From: an uncultured Hyphomonas sp.
Lineage (GTDB): Bacteria; Pseudomonadota; Alphaproteobacteria; Caulobacterales; Hyphomonadaceae
Assembly (NCBI RefSeq): GCF_963678875.1
Contig: NZ_OY787457.1
Location: 806,001-870,000, forward strand
DNA: 64,000 nt
Reading direction: 5' to 3'
Part shown: positions 1 to 7,889 of the stretch, in pieces
How positions within the stretch are numbered: the stretch's first letter is position 1
How the letters are laid out: each line of letters opens with the position of its first letter
Notes under the pieces: model-generated
The model's database searches: none
What the model was told of the DNA's origin: nothing
Seen by the model: the letters and a program-made list of their open reading frames with translations, nothing else
Program-made: the position numbers and the translations under genes

Positions 1-2
1 GA

Positions 3-299
3 ATCGAATATGGCCTGTCCACGCAGACGCGTGTGCGGACCAAGAAACCCTCGCTCTATCGTGTGCTTTTGCTCAACGATGACTACACGCCGATGGAATT
101 CGTCGTGTTCATCCTCGAACGGTTCTTCAACCGGTCCCGCGAGCAGGCGACCCGCATCATGCTTCACGTGCATCAGAAGGGTGTCGGACTGTGCGGGGTC
201 TACACATATGAGGTGGCCGAAACAAAGGTTGCCCAGGTGCTTGACCTTGCGAAGCGGCACGAACACCCTCTCCAGTGTGTCATGGAGAAAGACGACTAG
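3..299 (+). CDS. clpS: ATP-dependent Clp protease adaptor ClpS (5' end outside window)
   Basis: ClpS binds N-degron substrates and hands them to the N-domain of ClpA for degradation by ClpAP in the cytosol. The reading frame is open to the left edge of the window, so the true start lies upstream; the GTG at position 33 is internal, because the preceding codons (IEYGLSTQTR) continue the usual flexible N-terminal extension. The visible part has the family hallmarks: the LLNDDYTPMEFVV segment that forms the N-degron pocket, the HVHQKG motif, and a C-terminal VMEKDD end. Only 26 nt separate it from clpA, which supports co-transcription and the adaptor-unfoldase pairing. Confidence 0.95.
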   Translation: MEYGLSTQTRVRTKKPSLYRVLLLNDDYTPMEFVVFILERFFNRSREQATRIMLHVHQKGVGLCGVYTYEVAETKVAQVLDLAKRHEHPLQCVMEKDD

Positions 300-325
300 A
301 CCTCTAACCCCGGAAGGCTTCCACA

Positions 326-2644
326 TTGCCACGCTTGTCCCCCTCCCTGGAAACGGCTCTTGAAAAGGCCCTCACCCTGGCTTCAGAACGGGAGCATGAG
401 TACGCCACACTCGAGCACCTCCTGTTGGCTCTGACAGGGGATGAGCACGCCAAGGAAGTGATGGGGGCCTGCAAGGTCGATATAGAAGTCCTGACCGCAG
501 AACTGGTCCGCTACATCGATGAAGAGCTGACCAGCCTGATCGTCGAGGACGGGGAAGGCCGCGTCCAGCCGACCGCAGCGTTCCAGCGCGTGGTCCAGCG
601 CGCCATCCTGCACGTCGAAAGCTCCGGGCGGGACGAAGTGACCGGTGCAAACGTGCTGGTCTCGATCTTCTCCGAGCGCGAAAGCCACGCTGCCTACTTC
701 CTGCAGGAGCAGGACATGACCCGCTATGACGCGGTCAATTTCATTTCCCATGGCGTCGCCAAGCAGCCCGGCATGTCGCGCCCGTCCAGCCCGCGCGGCG
801 CAGAGCCCGCCGAAGAGGAAGCCGTGAAGCAAGGGCACGAAGCGCTCGACGCCTACTGCGTGAACCTCAACGCAAAGGCGCGTGCCGGCAAGATCGATCC
901 GCTGATCGGCCGCGACATGGAAATCAACCGCTGCATCGAGGTGCTCTGTCGGCGGAACAAGAACAACCCGATCCTCGTGGGTGACCCGGGCGTCGGCAAG
1001 ACGGCCATCGCCGAGGGCCTGGCCAAGAAAATTGTCGATGGCGAAGCGCCGGAGATCCTCGACGAGGCCATCATCTGGTCGCTCGACATGGGCGCCCTGC
1101 TGGCCGGTACGCGTTACCGCGGCGACTTCGAGGAACGCCTGAAGTCGGTCATGAAGGAACTGGAGCAGCAGGACAAAGCCATCCTGTTCATCGACGAGAT
1201 CCATACGATCATCGGTGCCGGGGCGACCTCCGGCGGCGCGATGGATGCGTCGAACCTGCTGAAGCCGGCCCTGCAGAGCGGTGGTTTGCGTTGCATGGGC
1301 TCGACCACCTTCAAGGAATACAAGCAGCATTTCGAGAAGGACCGCGCCCTGTCCCGCCGGTTCCGCAAGATCGACGTGGTGGAGCCGACCGTGGCTGACG
1401 CCATCAAGATCCTGACCGGCCTGAAATCCCGCTTCGAAGACTTCCACGGCCTGCGGTATACCAATGACGCGATCAAGTCGGCGGTGGAGCTGTCGGACCG
1501 CTACATCACGGACCGGAAACTGCCGGACAAGGCCATCGACGTGGTCGATGAGGCAGGGGCCGCCCAATGGCTGCTGCCGTCCAGCAAGCGCAAGAAGACG
1601 GTTGGTGTGCGCGACATCGAGGCCGTGGTGGCCAAGATCGCCCGCATTCCCCCGAAACAGGTCTCGTCCGACGATGCAGAAGCCCTGCGGTCGCTGGAGT
1701 CTGACCTCAAGCGCGTGGTCTACGGCCAGGACGAAGCCATCGAGGCGCTGTCCGCTTCGATCAAGCTCGCCCGTGCAGGCCTGCGCGAACCGAACAAGCC
1801 GATCGGCTCGTACCTCTTCGCTGGCCCGACCGGCGTCGGCAAGACCGAAGTCGCCAAACAGCTCGCCTCCATCATGGGCGTCGAGATGCTGCGCTTCGAC
1901 ATGTCGGAATACATGGAGCGGCACACCGTCTCCCGCCTGATCGGCGCGCCTCCGGGCTATGTCGGTTATGACGAGGGCGGCCTGCTGACAGATGGCGTCG
2001 ACCAGCATCCGCACTGCGTGCTTCTGCTCGACGAGATCGAGAAGGCCCACCCGGACCTGTTCAACATCCTGCTGCAGGTGATGGACAATGGCTCTCTGAC
2101 CGATGCCAACGGCCGCAAGGTCGACTTCCGCAACGTGGTCGTGATCATGACCACCAACGCCGGTGCATCGGATGCCGCGAAGAATGCAATTGGCTTTGGC
2201 GCCGGCAAGAAGGACGACGAGCAGGACGAGGCGATCAAGCGCCTGTTCACGCCGGAATTCCGCAACCGTCTCGATTCGGTCATCACCTTCGGCGGCCTGA
2301 CGCCGGAAATCATCGACCGCGTGGTCGAGAAGTTCATCTTGCAGCTGGAAGTCCAGTTGGAAGACCGCAACGTCTCGATTGAAATCTCCAAGCCGGCGCG
2401 CGACTGGCTGGCTAAGCGCGGCTTCGATGCCGACATGGGCGCCCGGCCTCTGGCCCGGACGATCCAGGAACACGTCAAGAAGCCGATGGCGGAGGAACTC
2501 CTCTTCGGCGAGCTACAGAAAGGCGGCGTGGTCCACATCGATATCGACAAGGACGACGATAGCAAGCTGGCCTTCAAGTACGTGGCCGAAAAGCCGAAGA
2601 AGAAAAAGCCGGCTGCGAAGAAAGGGTCTCAGGAGCCTGCCTGA
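326..2644 (+). CDS. clpA: ATP-dependent Clp protease ATP-binding subunit ClpA
   Basis: AAA+ unfoldase that feeds substrates, including ClpS-delivered ones, into ClpP. At 772 residues it has the normal family length. The N-terminal Clp-N repeat starts with LEHLLLAL; the first P-loop (GDPGVGKT) is at residues 219-226 and the second (GPTGVGKT) at 500-507, with Walker B segments ILFIDEIHT and LLLDEIEKAH. The C-terminal tail is Lys-rich. The start is a TTG preceded by GGAAGG at a normal spacing; MPRLSPSLE aligns with the start of ClpA proteins, so the unusual start codon is well supported. A strong terminator-like hairpin follows. Confidence 0.96.
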   Translation: MPRLSPSLETALEKALTLASEREHEYATLEHLLLALTGDEHAKEVMGACKVDIEVLTAELVRYIDEELTSLIVEDGEGRVQPTAAFQRVVQRAILHVESSGRDEVTGANVLVSIFSERESHAAYFLQEQDMTRYDAVNFISHGVAKQPGMSRPSSPRGAEPAEEEAVKQGHEALDAYCVNLNAKARAGKIDPLIGRDMEINRCIEVLCRRNKNNPILVGDPGVGKTAIAEGLAKKIVDGEAPEILDEAIIWSLDMGALLAGTRYRGDFEERLKSVMKELEQQDKAILFIDEIHTIIGAGATSGGAMDASNLLKPALQSGGLRCMGSTTFKEYKQHFEKDRALSRRFRKIDVVEPTVADAIKILTGLKSRFEDFHGLRYTNDAIKSAVELSDRYITDRKLPDKAIDVVDEAGAAQWLLPSSKRKKTVGVRDIEAVVAKIARIPPKQVSSDDAEALRSLESDLKRVVYGQDEAIEALSASIKLARAGLREPNKPIGSYLFAGPTGVGKTEVAKQLASIMGVEMLRFDMSEYMERHTVSRLIGAPPGYVGYDEGGLLTDGVDQHPHCVLLLDEIEKAHPDLFNILLQVMDNGSLTDANGRKVDFRNVVVIMTTNAGASDAAKNAIGFGAGKKDDEQDEAIKRLFTPEFRNRLDSVITFGGLTPEIIDRVVEKFILQLEVQLEDRNVSIEISKPARDWLAKRGFDADMGARPLARTIQEHVKKPMAEELLFGELQKGGVVHIDIDKDDDSKLAFKYVAEKPKKKKPAAKKGSQEPA

Positions 2645-2684
2645 CGCAATCACCAGCTGACTGGCGAATTGCCGCGACGTTATG

Positions 2685-2712
2685 GGGCCGTGCCGGAAGG
2701 TACGGCCCTTTT
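2685..2712 (+). terminator. Rho-independent terminator after clpA
   Basis: A 10-bp GC-rich stem (GGGCCGTGCC pairing with GGTACGGCCC, one G-U pair) closes a GGAA loop and is followed by TTTT. It lies about 40 nt after the clpA stop codon. Confidence 0.85.
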
Positions 2713-2772
2713 CGTGCTCGCTTCCATCGGAACGGGTGCTTATGCTCGCGGGAAAATACCGGGAGGAAATAA

Positions 2773-3978
2773 ATGTCTGACAGTCAGGTGCACGGCACGT
2801 GCGACCCGCGTTTCGAGGAAGTGAAGCGCGAACTCGAAAAGAACCTTGCAGAGCGCGGCGAGGTCGGCGCGTCAGTCTGCCTGTCCGTGAACGGCGAAAC
2901 GTTGGTCGATCTCTGGGGCGGCATGGCCAATCCCGAGACAAATGACCCCTGGCAGGAAGACACGATCTCCATCGTCTTCTCCTGCTCCAAAGCGGCGACG
3001 GCCCTTTGTGCCCATATCCTGATCGACCGGGGGGAACTCGATCCCGAGGCGTTGGTTTCGGAATACTGGCCGGAGTTTGCGAAGAACGGGAAAGAGAAGA
3101 CCACGGTTCAGATGATGCTGAACCACGAGAGCGCGCTGCCGACGCTCCGCGACCCGGTGAAGCCGGGCGGCTTTGGCGACTGGGATTATATGGTCCAGCG
3201 CATGGCAGACGAGGAAGCCTTCTGGGAGCCGGGCACCCGTAATGGCTATCACATGATCAATTTTGGCTGGACCGTGGGTGAGCTTGTGCGCCGTGTGTCC
3301 GGCAAGTCGCTCGGCACCTTCTTCCGGGAAGAGGTGGCGGAGAAGACCGGCGCGCGTTTCTGGCTCGGCCTTCCGGAAACGGAGGATGTGCACATCGCTC
3401 CGATCCGGCAGTACGCGCCTCAGCCGGGCGACGAGGCGACGGAGTTTGGTATCAAGCTGATGACCGATCCGGAGTCGATCCAGCACAAGAGTTTCATGAA
3501 TTCGGGCGGCTGGGACTTCAACGACCGCAAGGGCCAGACCGCGGAAATCGGCGGCGGCGGTGGCCTTTCCAACGCACGCGGACAGGTGGCGATGTACACG
3601 CCGCTCGCCATGAATGACGGGTCGCTGGTGTCGGAAGACAGGCTCAACAACATGACCATGGTGTCGACCGCAACGCACCGGGACGCGACCCTGTTGATCC
3701 CGACACGCTTTGCATCCGGGTTCATGAAGTCGATGGACAATCGCCGTCGCAAGATGGGGCCGGGCACCAGCGCCATCATGGGCGAGCGGGCCTTCGGCCA
3801 TGTCGGGGCGGGCGGCTCCATCGGGTTTGCCGATCCGGATTGCGGTCTCGCCTTCAGCTACACGATGAACCAGATGGGCAATGGCATCCTGCTGAATGAC
3901 CGTGGACAGAGCCTGATCGATGCGGCGTACCGGTCGCTCGGTTACCGGACGAATGCCCCGGGCGCCTGGGTGAAATAG
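2773..3978 (+). CDS. Serine hydrolase of the beta-lactamase/EstB-like family
   Basis: A 401-residue member of the penicillin-binding-protein-like serine hydrolases (beta-lactamase family, class C fold), usually esterases or peptidases rather than true beta-lactamases. The SxxK nucleophile motif is SCSK in IVFSCSKAATAL. A Tyr-containing second motif lies in NGYHMINFGW, and the third-strand motif is probably HVGAGGS near the C terminus. No signal peptide is visible, so it is probably cytoplasmic. The ATG has a clear GGGAGGAAAT ribosome binding site. The substrate cannot be inferred from sequence. Confidence 0.88.
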   Translation: MSDSQVHGTCDPRFEEVKRELEKNLAERGEVGASVCLSVNGETLVDLWGGMANPETNDPWQEDTISIVFSCSKAATALCAHILIDRGELDPEALVSEYWPEFAKNGKEKTTVQMMLNHESALPTLRDPVKPGGFGDWDYMVQRMADEEAFWEPGTRNGYHMINFGWTVGELVRRVSGKSLGTFFREEVAEKTGARFWLGLPETEDVHIAPIRQYAPQPGDEATEFGIKLMTDPESIQHKSFMNSGGWDFNDRKGQTAEIGGGGGLSNARGQVAMYTPLAMNDGSLVSEDRLNNMTMVSTATHRDATLLIPTRFASGFMKSMDNRRRKMGPGTSAIMGERAFGHVGAGGSIGFADPDCGLAFSYTMNQMGNGILLNDRGQSLIDAAYRSLGYRTNAPGAWVK

Positions 3979-4041
3979 TCCGTATTTCCGGAATCGCCTG
4001 CCACATGATATTCTTTCCCCGAGGGTGGAGGAGGATCATGC

Positions 4042-4515
4042 GTGATGCGCCATGCCGGACTGTGCTTAACACTCCTGCTGATCCCCACCGCGTGCGACGA
4101 CGCGGTGGGGTCAGGTTATCCGGGTGAATCGCCCCCTGCGGAGGAACGTGTCGCGGAACCTGCAGACGATGCAGCAGTCCCCGCATTGAGTGACGCGGGC
4201 AGCACCCCGGAAGACCGCGCCGCATCGCTCGGCCTGTCACAGGAAATGGATTATGCCTGCGACAAGCCGGATATGAGCGCGCACGTCGTCCTCTACGGCA
4301 ATGAAGAAGTGGTCGCTGTTCTGATTCCCGGCAAGGTGAACGTGCCGCTTTACCTGGAATGTTCTGCGACGCGGATCGGCCCGGAATGCTCCGATGGACA
4401 GTTCACGGCGCATCTCAACACGCTGGAAGATACGGCGATGTTCTTCGCCCTGAAAGACGCGTCACCCCTGACCTGCACCATGGTGCCGCCGGAGTTATCG
4501 CCCCAGATCGAGTAG
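4042..4515 (+). CDS. Small secreted or lipoprotein-like hypothetical protein
   Basis: A 157-residue protein of unknown function. The N terminus is a short hydrophobic segment (LCLTLLLIPTAC) ending in Cys18, compatible with a lipoprotein signal, although Pro at -3 is not ideal. The mature part is acidic and has four further Cys residues, which suggests disulfides in the periplasm. A GTG at 4042 and an ATG at 4045 are both in frame behind a GAGGGTGGAGGAGG stretch. No conserved domain was recognised, and the neighbouring genes give no functional hint. Confidence 0.7.
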   Translation: MMRHAGLCLTLLLIPTACDDAVGSGYPGESPPAEERVAEPADDAAVPALSDAGSTPEDRAASLGLSQEMDYACDKPDMSAHVVLYGNEEVVAVLIPGKVNVPLYLECSATRIGPECSDGQFTAHLNTLEDTAMFFALKDASPLTCTMVPPELSPQIE

Positions 4516-4525
4516 GGCCCATGGC

Positions 4526-5785
4526 TCAGCCGTCATCGTCAGCTTCGCCCATGCCGCGCCGCTTTCCGCTGTTGGCGATCATTTCCTGCGCGCGCTCCAC
4601 GCCTTCACTGCGAGCGGGCGGCGCCATGATTTCCGGCGGGTCGGTATCCTGCATGTAGATCGTCTGGCTCGGGAAGGCGAAGCTGGTGCCTGCCTTTTCG
4701 ATGATGTTCATGACAGCAACGGCGAACTCTTCCTTGATCGCCAGCCATTCGCCCCAGTCCTTCGTCTTCGTGAAGGTGTAGATGAGGAAATCGATGGAAC
4801 TGGCATTGAAACTGTCGACGCGTACGAACAGTGCCGCTTCGGGCGGTTTGACGAAGCGGTCATCATTCCACAGCCAGGCCTCGATCTCGTCACGGACATA
4901 TTTGAGCTGGTCGACCGTCGTGCGGTATTCAACGCCGATCGCCCATTTGATCCGCCGGTAGGTCATGCGGGAGAAGTTCGTCACCGCCGCATCGGACAGT
5001 GCGCTGTTGGGCACATAGACCGGGCTCTTGTCGAACCGGCGCACCAGCGTGGAGCGGAAATTGATCTTTTCGACCGTCCCTTCGACCACGCCATCCACCT
5101 TGATCCATTCGCCCGGCACGAAGCGCTTCTCGGTGATGATCAGGATGCCGGAGATGAGGTTCTTGAACAGGTCCTGCGCGCCGAGGCCAACCGCGATGCC
5201 CAGCACGCCAAGGCCGGCGAGCAGCGGGGCGATCTGGATGCCCCATTGTTCAGCCACCGCGCCCAGGCCCAGCACGACCAGCAGGACCTGAAGCGCCTTC
5301 ACCATCCAGTCGACGGCGGCGGAGGAGAGCGCGTTGCGCAGCGTGCCGAACATGAACTCGAAGGCGTTCACGGCACGGGCCAGCGTCCAGAATACTGCCA
5401 GCGTGATCACTGAGCGCAGGATGCGGTTGGCGTAGACTTCCGCATCGCCGGAAATGTCGGTGACCTGAAGGGCGACATAGATGCCGATGATCACCGGCAC
5501 GACTTTCAGCGGTGTGGAGATGGAATTGACCAGGGCGTCGTCGAGGCGTGTCTTGGTGCCGGCCGTCAGCCGCATGATCGACGATACGATGATGCGGGCG
5601 AACAGGCCGCGGACCATCAGGGCGACGGCCACGATCAGGACGGCGGTGAAGATCTCGCCATAGGTCAGGCCGTAATCGCCCTGGTTCCAGACGGTGGCGA
5701 TATAGCTGGCGGCGTCCCGGGCCCATAGCGGCGCGTTCTGGTCGAACCAGCCGCCGATGGACTGGAGCTGGGCGGTATTTTCCAT
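4526..5785 (-). CDS. Mechanosensitive ion channel family protein (MscS-like)
   Basis: Inner-membrane MscS-family channel that releases solutes during hypo-osmotic shock. It has 419 residues: several hydrophobic segments, then the pore-lining helix region (LLAGLGVLGIAVGLGAQDLFKNLISGI) typical of MscS TM3, and the beta domain (PGEWIKVDGVVEGTVEKINFRST). The chosen ATG at 5785 (MENTAQLQS) has an AGGGGAA ribosome binding site; a longer reading frame upstream would run into rluE and lacks such a site. The acidic C-terminal tail carries no recognisable domain. Confidence 0.92.
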   Translation of the reverse strand: MENTAQLQSIGGWFDQNAPLWARDAASYIATVWNQGDYGLTYGEIFTAVLIVAVALMVRGLFARIIVSSIMRLTAGTKTRLDDALVNSISTPLKVVPVIIGIYVALQVTDISGDAEVYANRILRSVITLAVFWTLARAVNAFEFMFGTLRNALSSAAVDWMVKALQVLLVVLGLGAVAEQWGIQIAPLLAGLGVLGIAVGLGAQDLFKNLISGILIITEKRFVPGEWIKVDGVVEGTVEKINFRSTLVRRFDKSPVYVPNSALSDAAVTNFSRMTYRRIKWAIGVEYRTTVDQLKYVRDEIEAWLWNDDRFVKPPEAALFVRVDSFNASSIDFLIYTFTKTKDWGEWLAIKEEFAVAVMNIIEKAGTSFAFPSQTIYMQDTDPPEIMAPPARSEGVERAQEMIANSGKRRGMGEADDDG

Positions 5786-5820
5786 TCTGAATTCCCCTGG
5801 GTCTTGTCGTCCCTGTCGTG

Positions 5821-6438
5821 TCAGTGGCGCAAACTGCCCCGACTCCTGTGTTTTGGTGGCTGCGGCACATGGCCCTCGCGCCATTCGCCGGGCTGCAGGT
5901 TTCCGATCTCCCACTCGCCGATGCGGACGCGGAGCAGCCGCAGGGTGGGGTGGCCGATAGCGGCCGTCATGCGGCGTACCTGGCGGTTGCGGCCTTCCGT
6001 AATCGTCAGCTCGATCCAGCTATCCGGCACGGACTTGCGGAAACGGATCGGCGGCACACGCGGCCAGAGGTTTTCGGGCGCAGAAAGGGCGCTGGCTTTC
6101 GCCGGCGCCGTCATGCCGTCGGAGAGGTCCACGCCATCGCGCAGGCGCTGCAACGCGGCTTCGTCCGGAATGCCTTCCACCTGCGCCCAATACGTCTTGG
6201 GCATCTTGTTGGCCGGATTGGCTATGCGGTGCTGCAGGCGGCCGTCATTGGTCAGGATCATCAGGCCTTCGGAATCCTGGTCCAGCCGGCCCGCCGGATA
6301 CACACCGGGAATGTCGATCAATTCCGACAGAGTGCGCCGCTTCGAGCCTGCGTTTCCCTTGTCCGTGAACTGGGAGAGCACGCCGAAGGGCTTGTTCAGC
6401 AGGATGACGCGCGTTTCCTGGTTGGCATCGCGCCTCAC
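5821..6438 (-). CDS. rluE: 23S rRNA pseudouridine synthase, RluE type
   Basis: Isomerises one uridine of 23S rRNA (U2457 in E. coli). The 205-residue protein has no S4 domain and resembles RluE throughout: ILLNKPFGVLSQF at the start, the catalytic motif GRLDQDSEGLMILT with its Asp, and the RluE-specific block LWPRVPPIRFRKSVPDSW followed by EGRNRQVRRMTA. The start is a GTG at 6438 that overlaps the kdsA stop as GTGA, so the two genes are probably translationally coupled. The C-terminal tail is basic. Confidence 0.92.
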   Translation of the reverse strand: MRRDANQETRVILLNKPFGVLSQFTDKGNAGSKRRTLSELIDIPGVYPAGRLDQDSEGLMILTNDGRLQHRIANPANKMPKTYWAQVEGIPDEAALQRLRDGVDLSDGMTAPAKASALSAPENLWPRVPPIRFRKSVPDSWIELTITEGRNRQVRRMTAAIGHPTLRLLRVRIGEWEIGNLQPGEWREGHVPQPPKHRSRGSLRH

Positions 6439-7283
6439 GCGGCAACCACCTCGTGCAGCGCCTTCAGAGTTGTCAGCAGGCCTTCGGCATCCGTGATCGG
6501 CAGGCAGCTCGGCCCGTCGCACAGCGCCTTGTCGGGATCGGTGTGAAATTCGAGGAACACGCCGTCCGCACCTGATGCGATGGCGGCTTTCGCGATGATC
6601 GCCACGCCATCCCGGCGTCCGCCGGTGGAGGCGCCTGCAGTGCGCGGGTCAGCGCCCGGCAGCTGGACGGCATGGGTGGCGTCGATTGTGACCGGGCAGC
6701 CGAGCTTTTGCATCTCCGGGATGCCCAGCATGTCGACGACGAGGTTGTTGTAGCCGAAGCTGGAACCGCGCTCGCACAGGATCACGCCGACATCGGCCGC
6801 CTCTCCGATTTTGGAGACGATGTTCTTCGTGTCCCAAGGCGCGATGAACTGGGCTTTCTTCACCTGGATGATGCCGCCGGCGGCAGCGGTCGCTTTTGCG
6901 GTGGCGACGACGAGGTCAGTCTGGCGGCACAGGAAGGCGGGGATCTGGACGATATCCACGATTTCGGCGACCGGTTCGGCCTGGCCGGGCTCATGCAGGT
7001 CGGCGCAGATCGGCACGCCGAGTTTGGCTTTGACACTGGCCAGTGTCTTCAGACCCGATTCCAGGCCCGGTCCGCGATAGGATTTGATCGAGGAGCGATT
7101 CGCCTTGTCGAAGCTTGCCTTGAACACATAGGGCAGGCCGAGGGCGTCGCAGACGCGTTTCAGCTCCGTACCGATTTCCAGGGCCAGGCCTTCGTCTTCC
7201 AGCACGTTCAGGCCAGCGATCACGGACAGCGGCTTGCCTGTCCCGATGGTCCATCCGGAGGCGGCGTGGGTGAGGACGGTCAT
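6435..7283 (-). CDS. kdsA: 3-deoxy-8-phosphooctulonate synthase
   Basis: Condenses phosphoenolpyruvate with arabinose 5-phosphate to Kdo-8-phosphate, the first committed step of the lipopolysaccharide inner-core sugar. The 282-residue protein has the family blocks KASFDKANRSS, SYRGPGLE, DLHEPGQAEPV, QIPAFLCRQTDL, VKKAQF and CDGPS. The segment IAGLNVLEDE has Asn where metal-dependent enzymes carry the metal-ligand Cys, so this looks like the metal-independent class found in E. coli. The start has GGAG 9 nt upstream, and a possible 31-codon leader ORF ends in an ATGA overlap with it. Confidence 0.95.
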   Translation of the reverse strand: MTVLTHAASGWTIGTGKPLSVIAGLNVLEDEGLALEIGTELKRVCDALGLPYVFKASFDKANRSSIKSYRGPGLESGLKTLASVKAKLGVPICADLHEPGQAEPVAEIVDIVQIPAFLCRQTDLVVATAKATAAAGGIIQVKKAQFIAPWDTKNIVSKIGEAADVGVILCERGSSFGYNNLVVDMLGIPEMQKLGCPVTIDATHAVQLPGADPRTAGASTGGRRDGVAIIAKAAIASGADGVFLEFHTDPDKALCDGPSCLPITDAEGLLTTLKALHEVVAA

Positions 7284-7375
7284 GGGCAGGTCTCCGTTCG
7301 GGTGTTTGCAGCCAGATAACCGAATTGCACGCCCGCGCGAACCCGTTTCGGCCAGCGATCACCGCCAAGGATCAT
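7280..7375 (-). CDS. Possible 31-residue leader ORF overlapping kdsA
   Basis: A small frame starting MILGGDRWPK ends in a TGA that overlaps the kdsA ATG (ATGA). Its own ATG has a purine-rich ribosome binding site (TGGAGGGGGGG) 3 nt upstream, which is very close. It could be a real coupled leader or only the untranslated leader of kdsA. No homology was recognised. Confidence 0.35.
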   Translation of the reverse strand: MILGGDRWPKRVRAGVQFGYLAANTRTETCP

Positions 7376-7390
7376 GAACCCCCCCTCCAG

Positions 7391-7421
7391 AATCAAAGAA
7401 GCCGCCCTGATGAGGACGGCT
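7391..7421 (-). terminator. Hairpin between the 26-residue ORF and kdsA (possible attenuator)
   Basis: On the minus strand AGCCGUCC pairs with GGGCGGCU (one U-G pair) around a UCAUCA loop, followed by UCUUUGAUUC. The U-run is broken, so it is a weak terminator at best. It lies about 60 nt after the stop of the tiny ORF at 7481-7561 and ahead of kdsA. An upstream GGAC...GUCC pairing could compete with it. Confidence 0.5.
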
Positions 7422-7480
7422 CCCGTGAGTCCGTTGAGGACAATGGTCCCGGCAGCGTCTCAGCTTACCGGTACAAATCT

Positions 7481-7561
7481 CTAGGCGCTGGTCAGAGGCT
7501 GCTCCAGCCAGACACCATAGGACTTGGACCACTTGGCCTCACCTGGTTTCTCACTCGACAT
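7481..7561 (-). CDS. Tiny 26-residue ORF behind a perfect Shine-Dalgarno sequence
   Basis: The frame MSSEKPGEAKWSKSYGVWLE (then QPLTSA) begins immediately after AAAGGAGGTGATCC, which is complementary to the whole 3' tail of 16S rRNA. The peptide has two Trp and one Tyr and no signal sequence. No family was recognised. It could be a leader peptide for the downstream kdsA transcript or an independent small protein. A second ORF with the same start region lies at 9484-9558. Confidence 0.5.
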   Translation of the reverse strand: MSSEKPGEAKWSKSYGVWLEQPLTSA

Positions 7562-7577
7562 GGATCACCTCCTTTCA
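7553..7577. repeat. 25-bp repeat, left copy (16S 3'-end-like / perfect SD)
   Basis: Identical over 25 bp to 9550-9574 in the same orientation. The core GGATCACCTCCTTTC equals the 3' terminus of bacterial 16S rRNA on the plus strand; read on the minus strand it is a perfect Shine-Dalgarno element followed by ATGTCGAGT. Confidence 0.9.
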
Positions 7578-7583
7578 AAAAAA

Positions 7584-7676
7584 GTCATTGATTACAATGT
7601 ATTACCGAGACTCTCTGTAGCCTTTGCAGGCGGTTAATTGTCAGTTTCGACTGAATTCCTCAATGTCATCAATGAC
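7584..7676. repeat. Imperfect inverted repeat in the islet
   Basis: GTCATTGATTACAATG at 7584-7599 pairs with CAATGTCATCAATGAC at 7661-7676 at 14 of 16 positions, with 61 nt between the arms. Part of the right arm with the next bases (ATGACTTAC, 7672-7680) also recurs inverted as GTAAGTCAT at 9532-9540. Confidence 0.5.
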
Positions 7677-7712
7677 TTACGTTGCAACCATTTGCGGAAA
7701 CATTGCGGAAAC
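7636..7712. repeat. Flanking direct repeat, left copy
   Basis: Begins with AATTGTCAG and ends with TGCGGAAACATTGCGGAAAC. The same two anchors (9 of 9 and 19 of 20 identical) lie at 9348-9423 with almost the same distance between them (77 versus 76 nt overall). The middle is poorly conserved. The two copies bracket the HEPN-like gene. Confidence 0.6.
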
Positions 7713-7889
7713 AAATCGACCGGTAACAGCATCATTTAGGCACGATTTGCGCCTGCACAAAAGCCTATCTTTGTCCGGTAAATAATGAATTGCAGAGCGT
7801 TCAAACTGGCACTCCTATTGGTTGGATTAGACTTGTATGTTTCGATGTGAAGTTTAATCAGTTTGGGACAGTTACTTATAGGAAGACAC

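Larger units (their letters stand above)
7562..7889. other. AT-rich gene-free stretch at the left side of the islet
   Basis: About 330 bp without a convincing gene. It holds the left copy of the 25-bp repeat (to 7577), an imperfect inverted repeat (7584-7599 with 7661-7676, 14 of 16 positions), the left copy of a direct repeat (7636-7712), and the presumed promoter region of the HEPN-like gene. Base composition is clearly lower in GC than the neighbouring chromosome. Confidence 0.7.

Noticed and set aside
383..2473. Long minus-strand reading frame of 696 codons opposite clpA
   Set aside because: It is the mirror of a high-GC coding frame; ClpA is clearly encoded on the plus strand with all family motifs.
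7405..7440. CTGATGAG followed by a GGAC...GTCC stem, resembling a hammerhead ribozyme core
   Set aside because: The conserved GAAA after stem II is absent (GTTGAG instead), so the catalytic core is not complete.
7462..7482. GGTACAAATC resembling a tRNA T-arm
   Set aside because: No acceptor, D-arm or anticodon arm can be formed around it; no tRNA gene was seen in the window.
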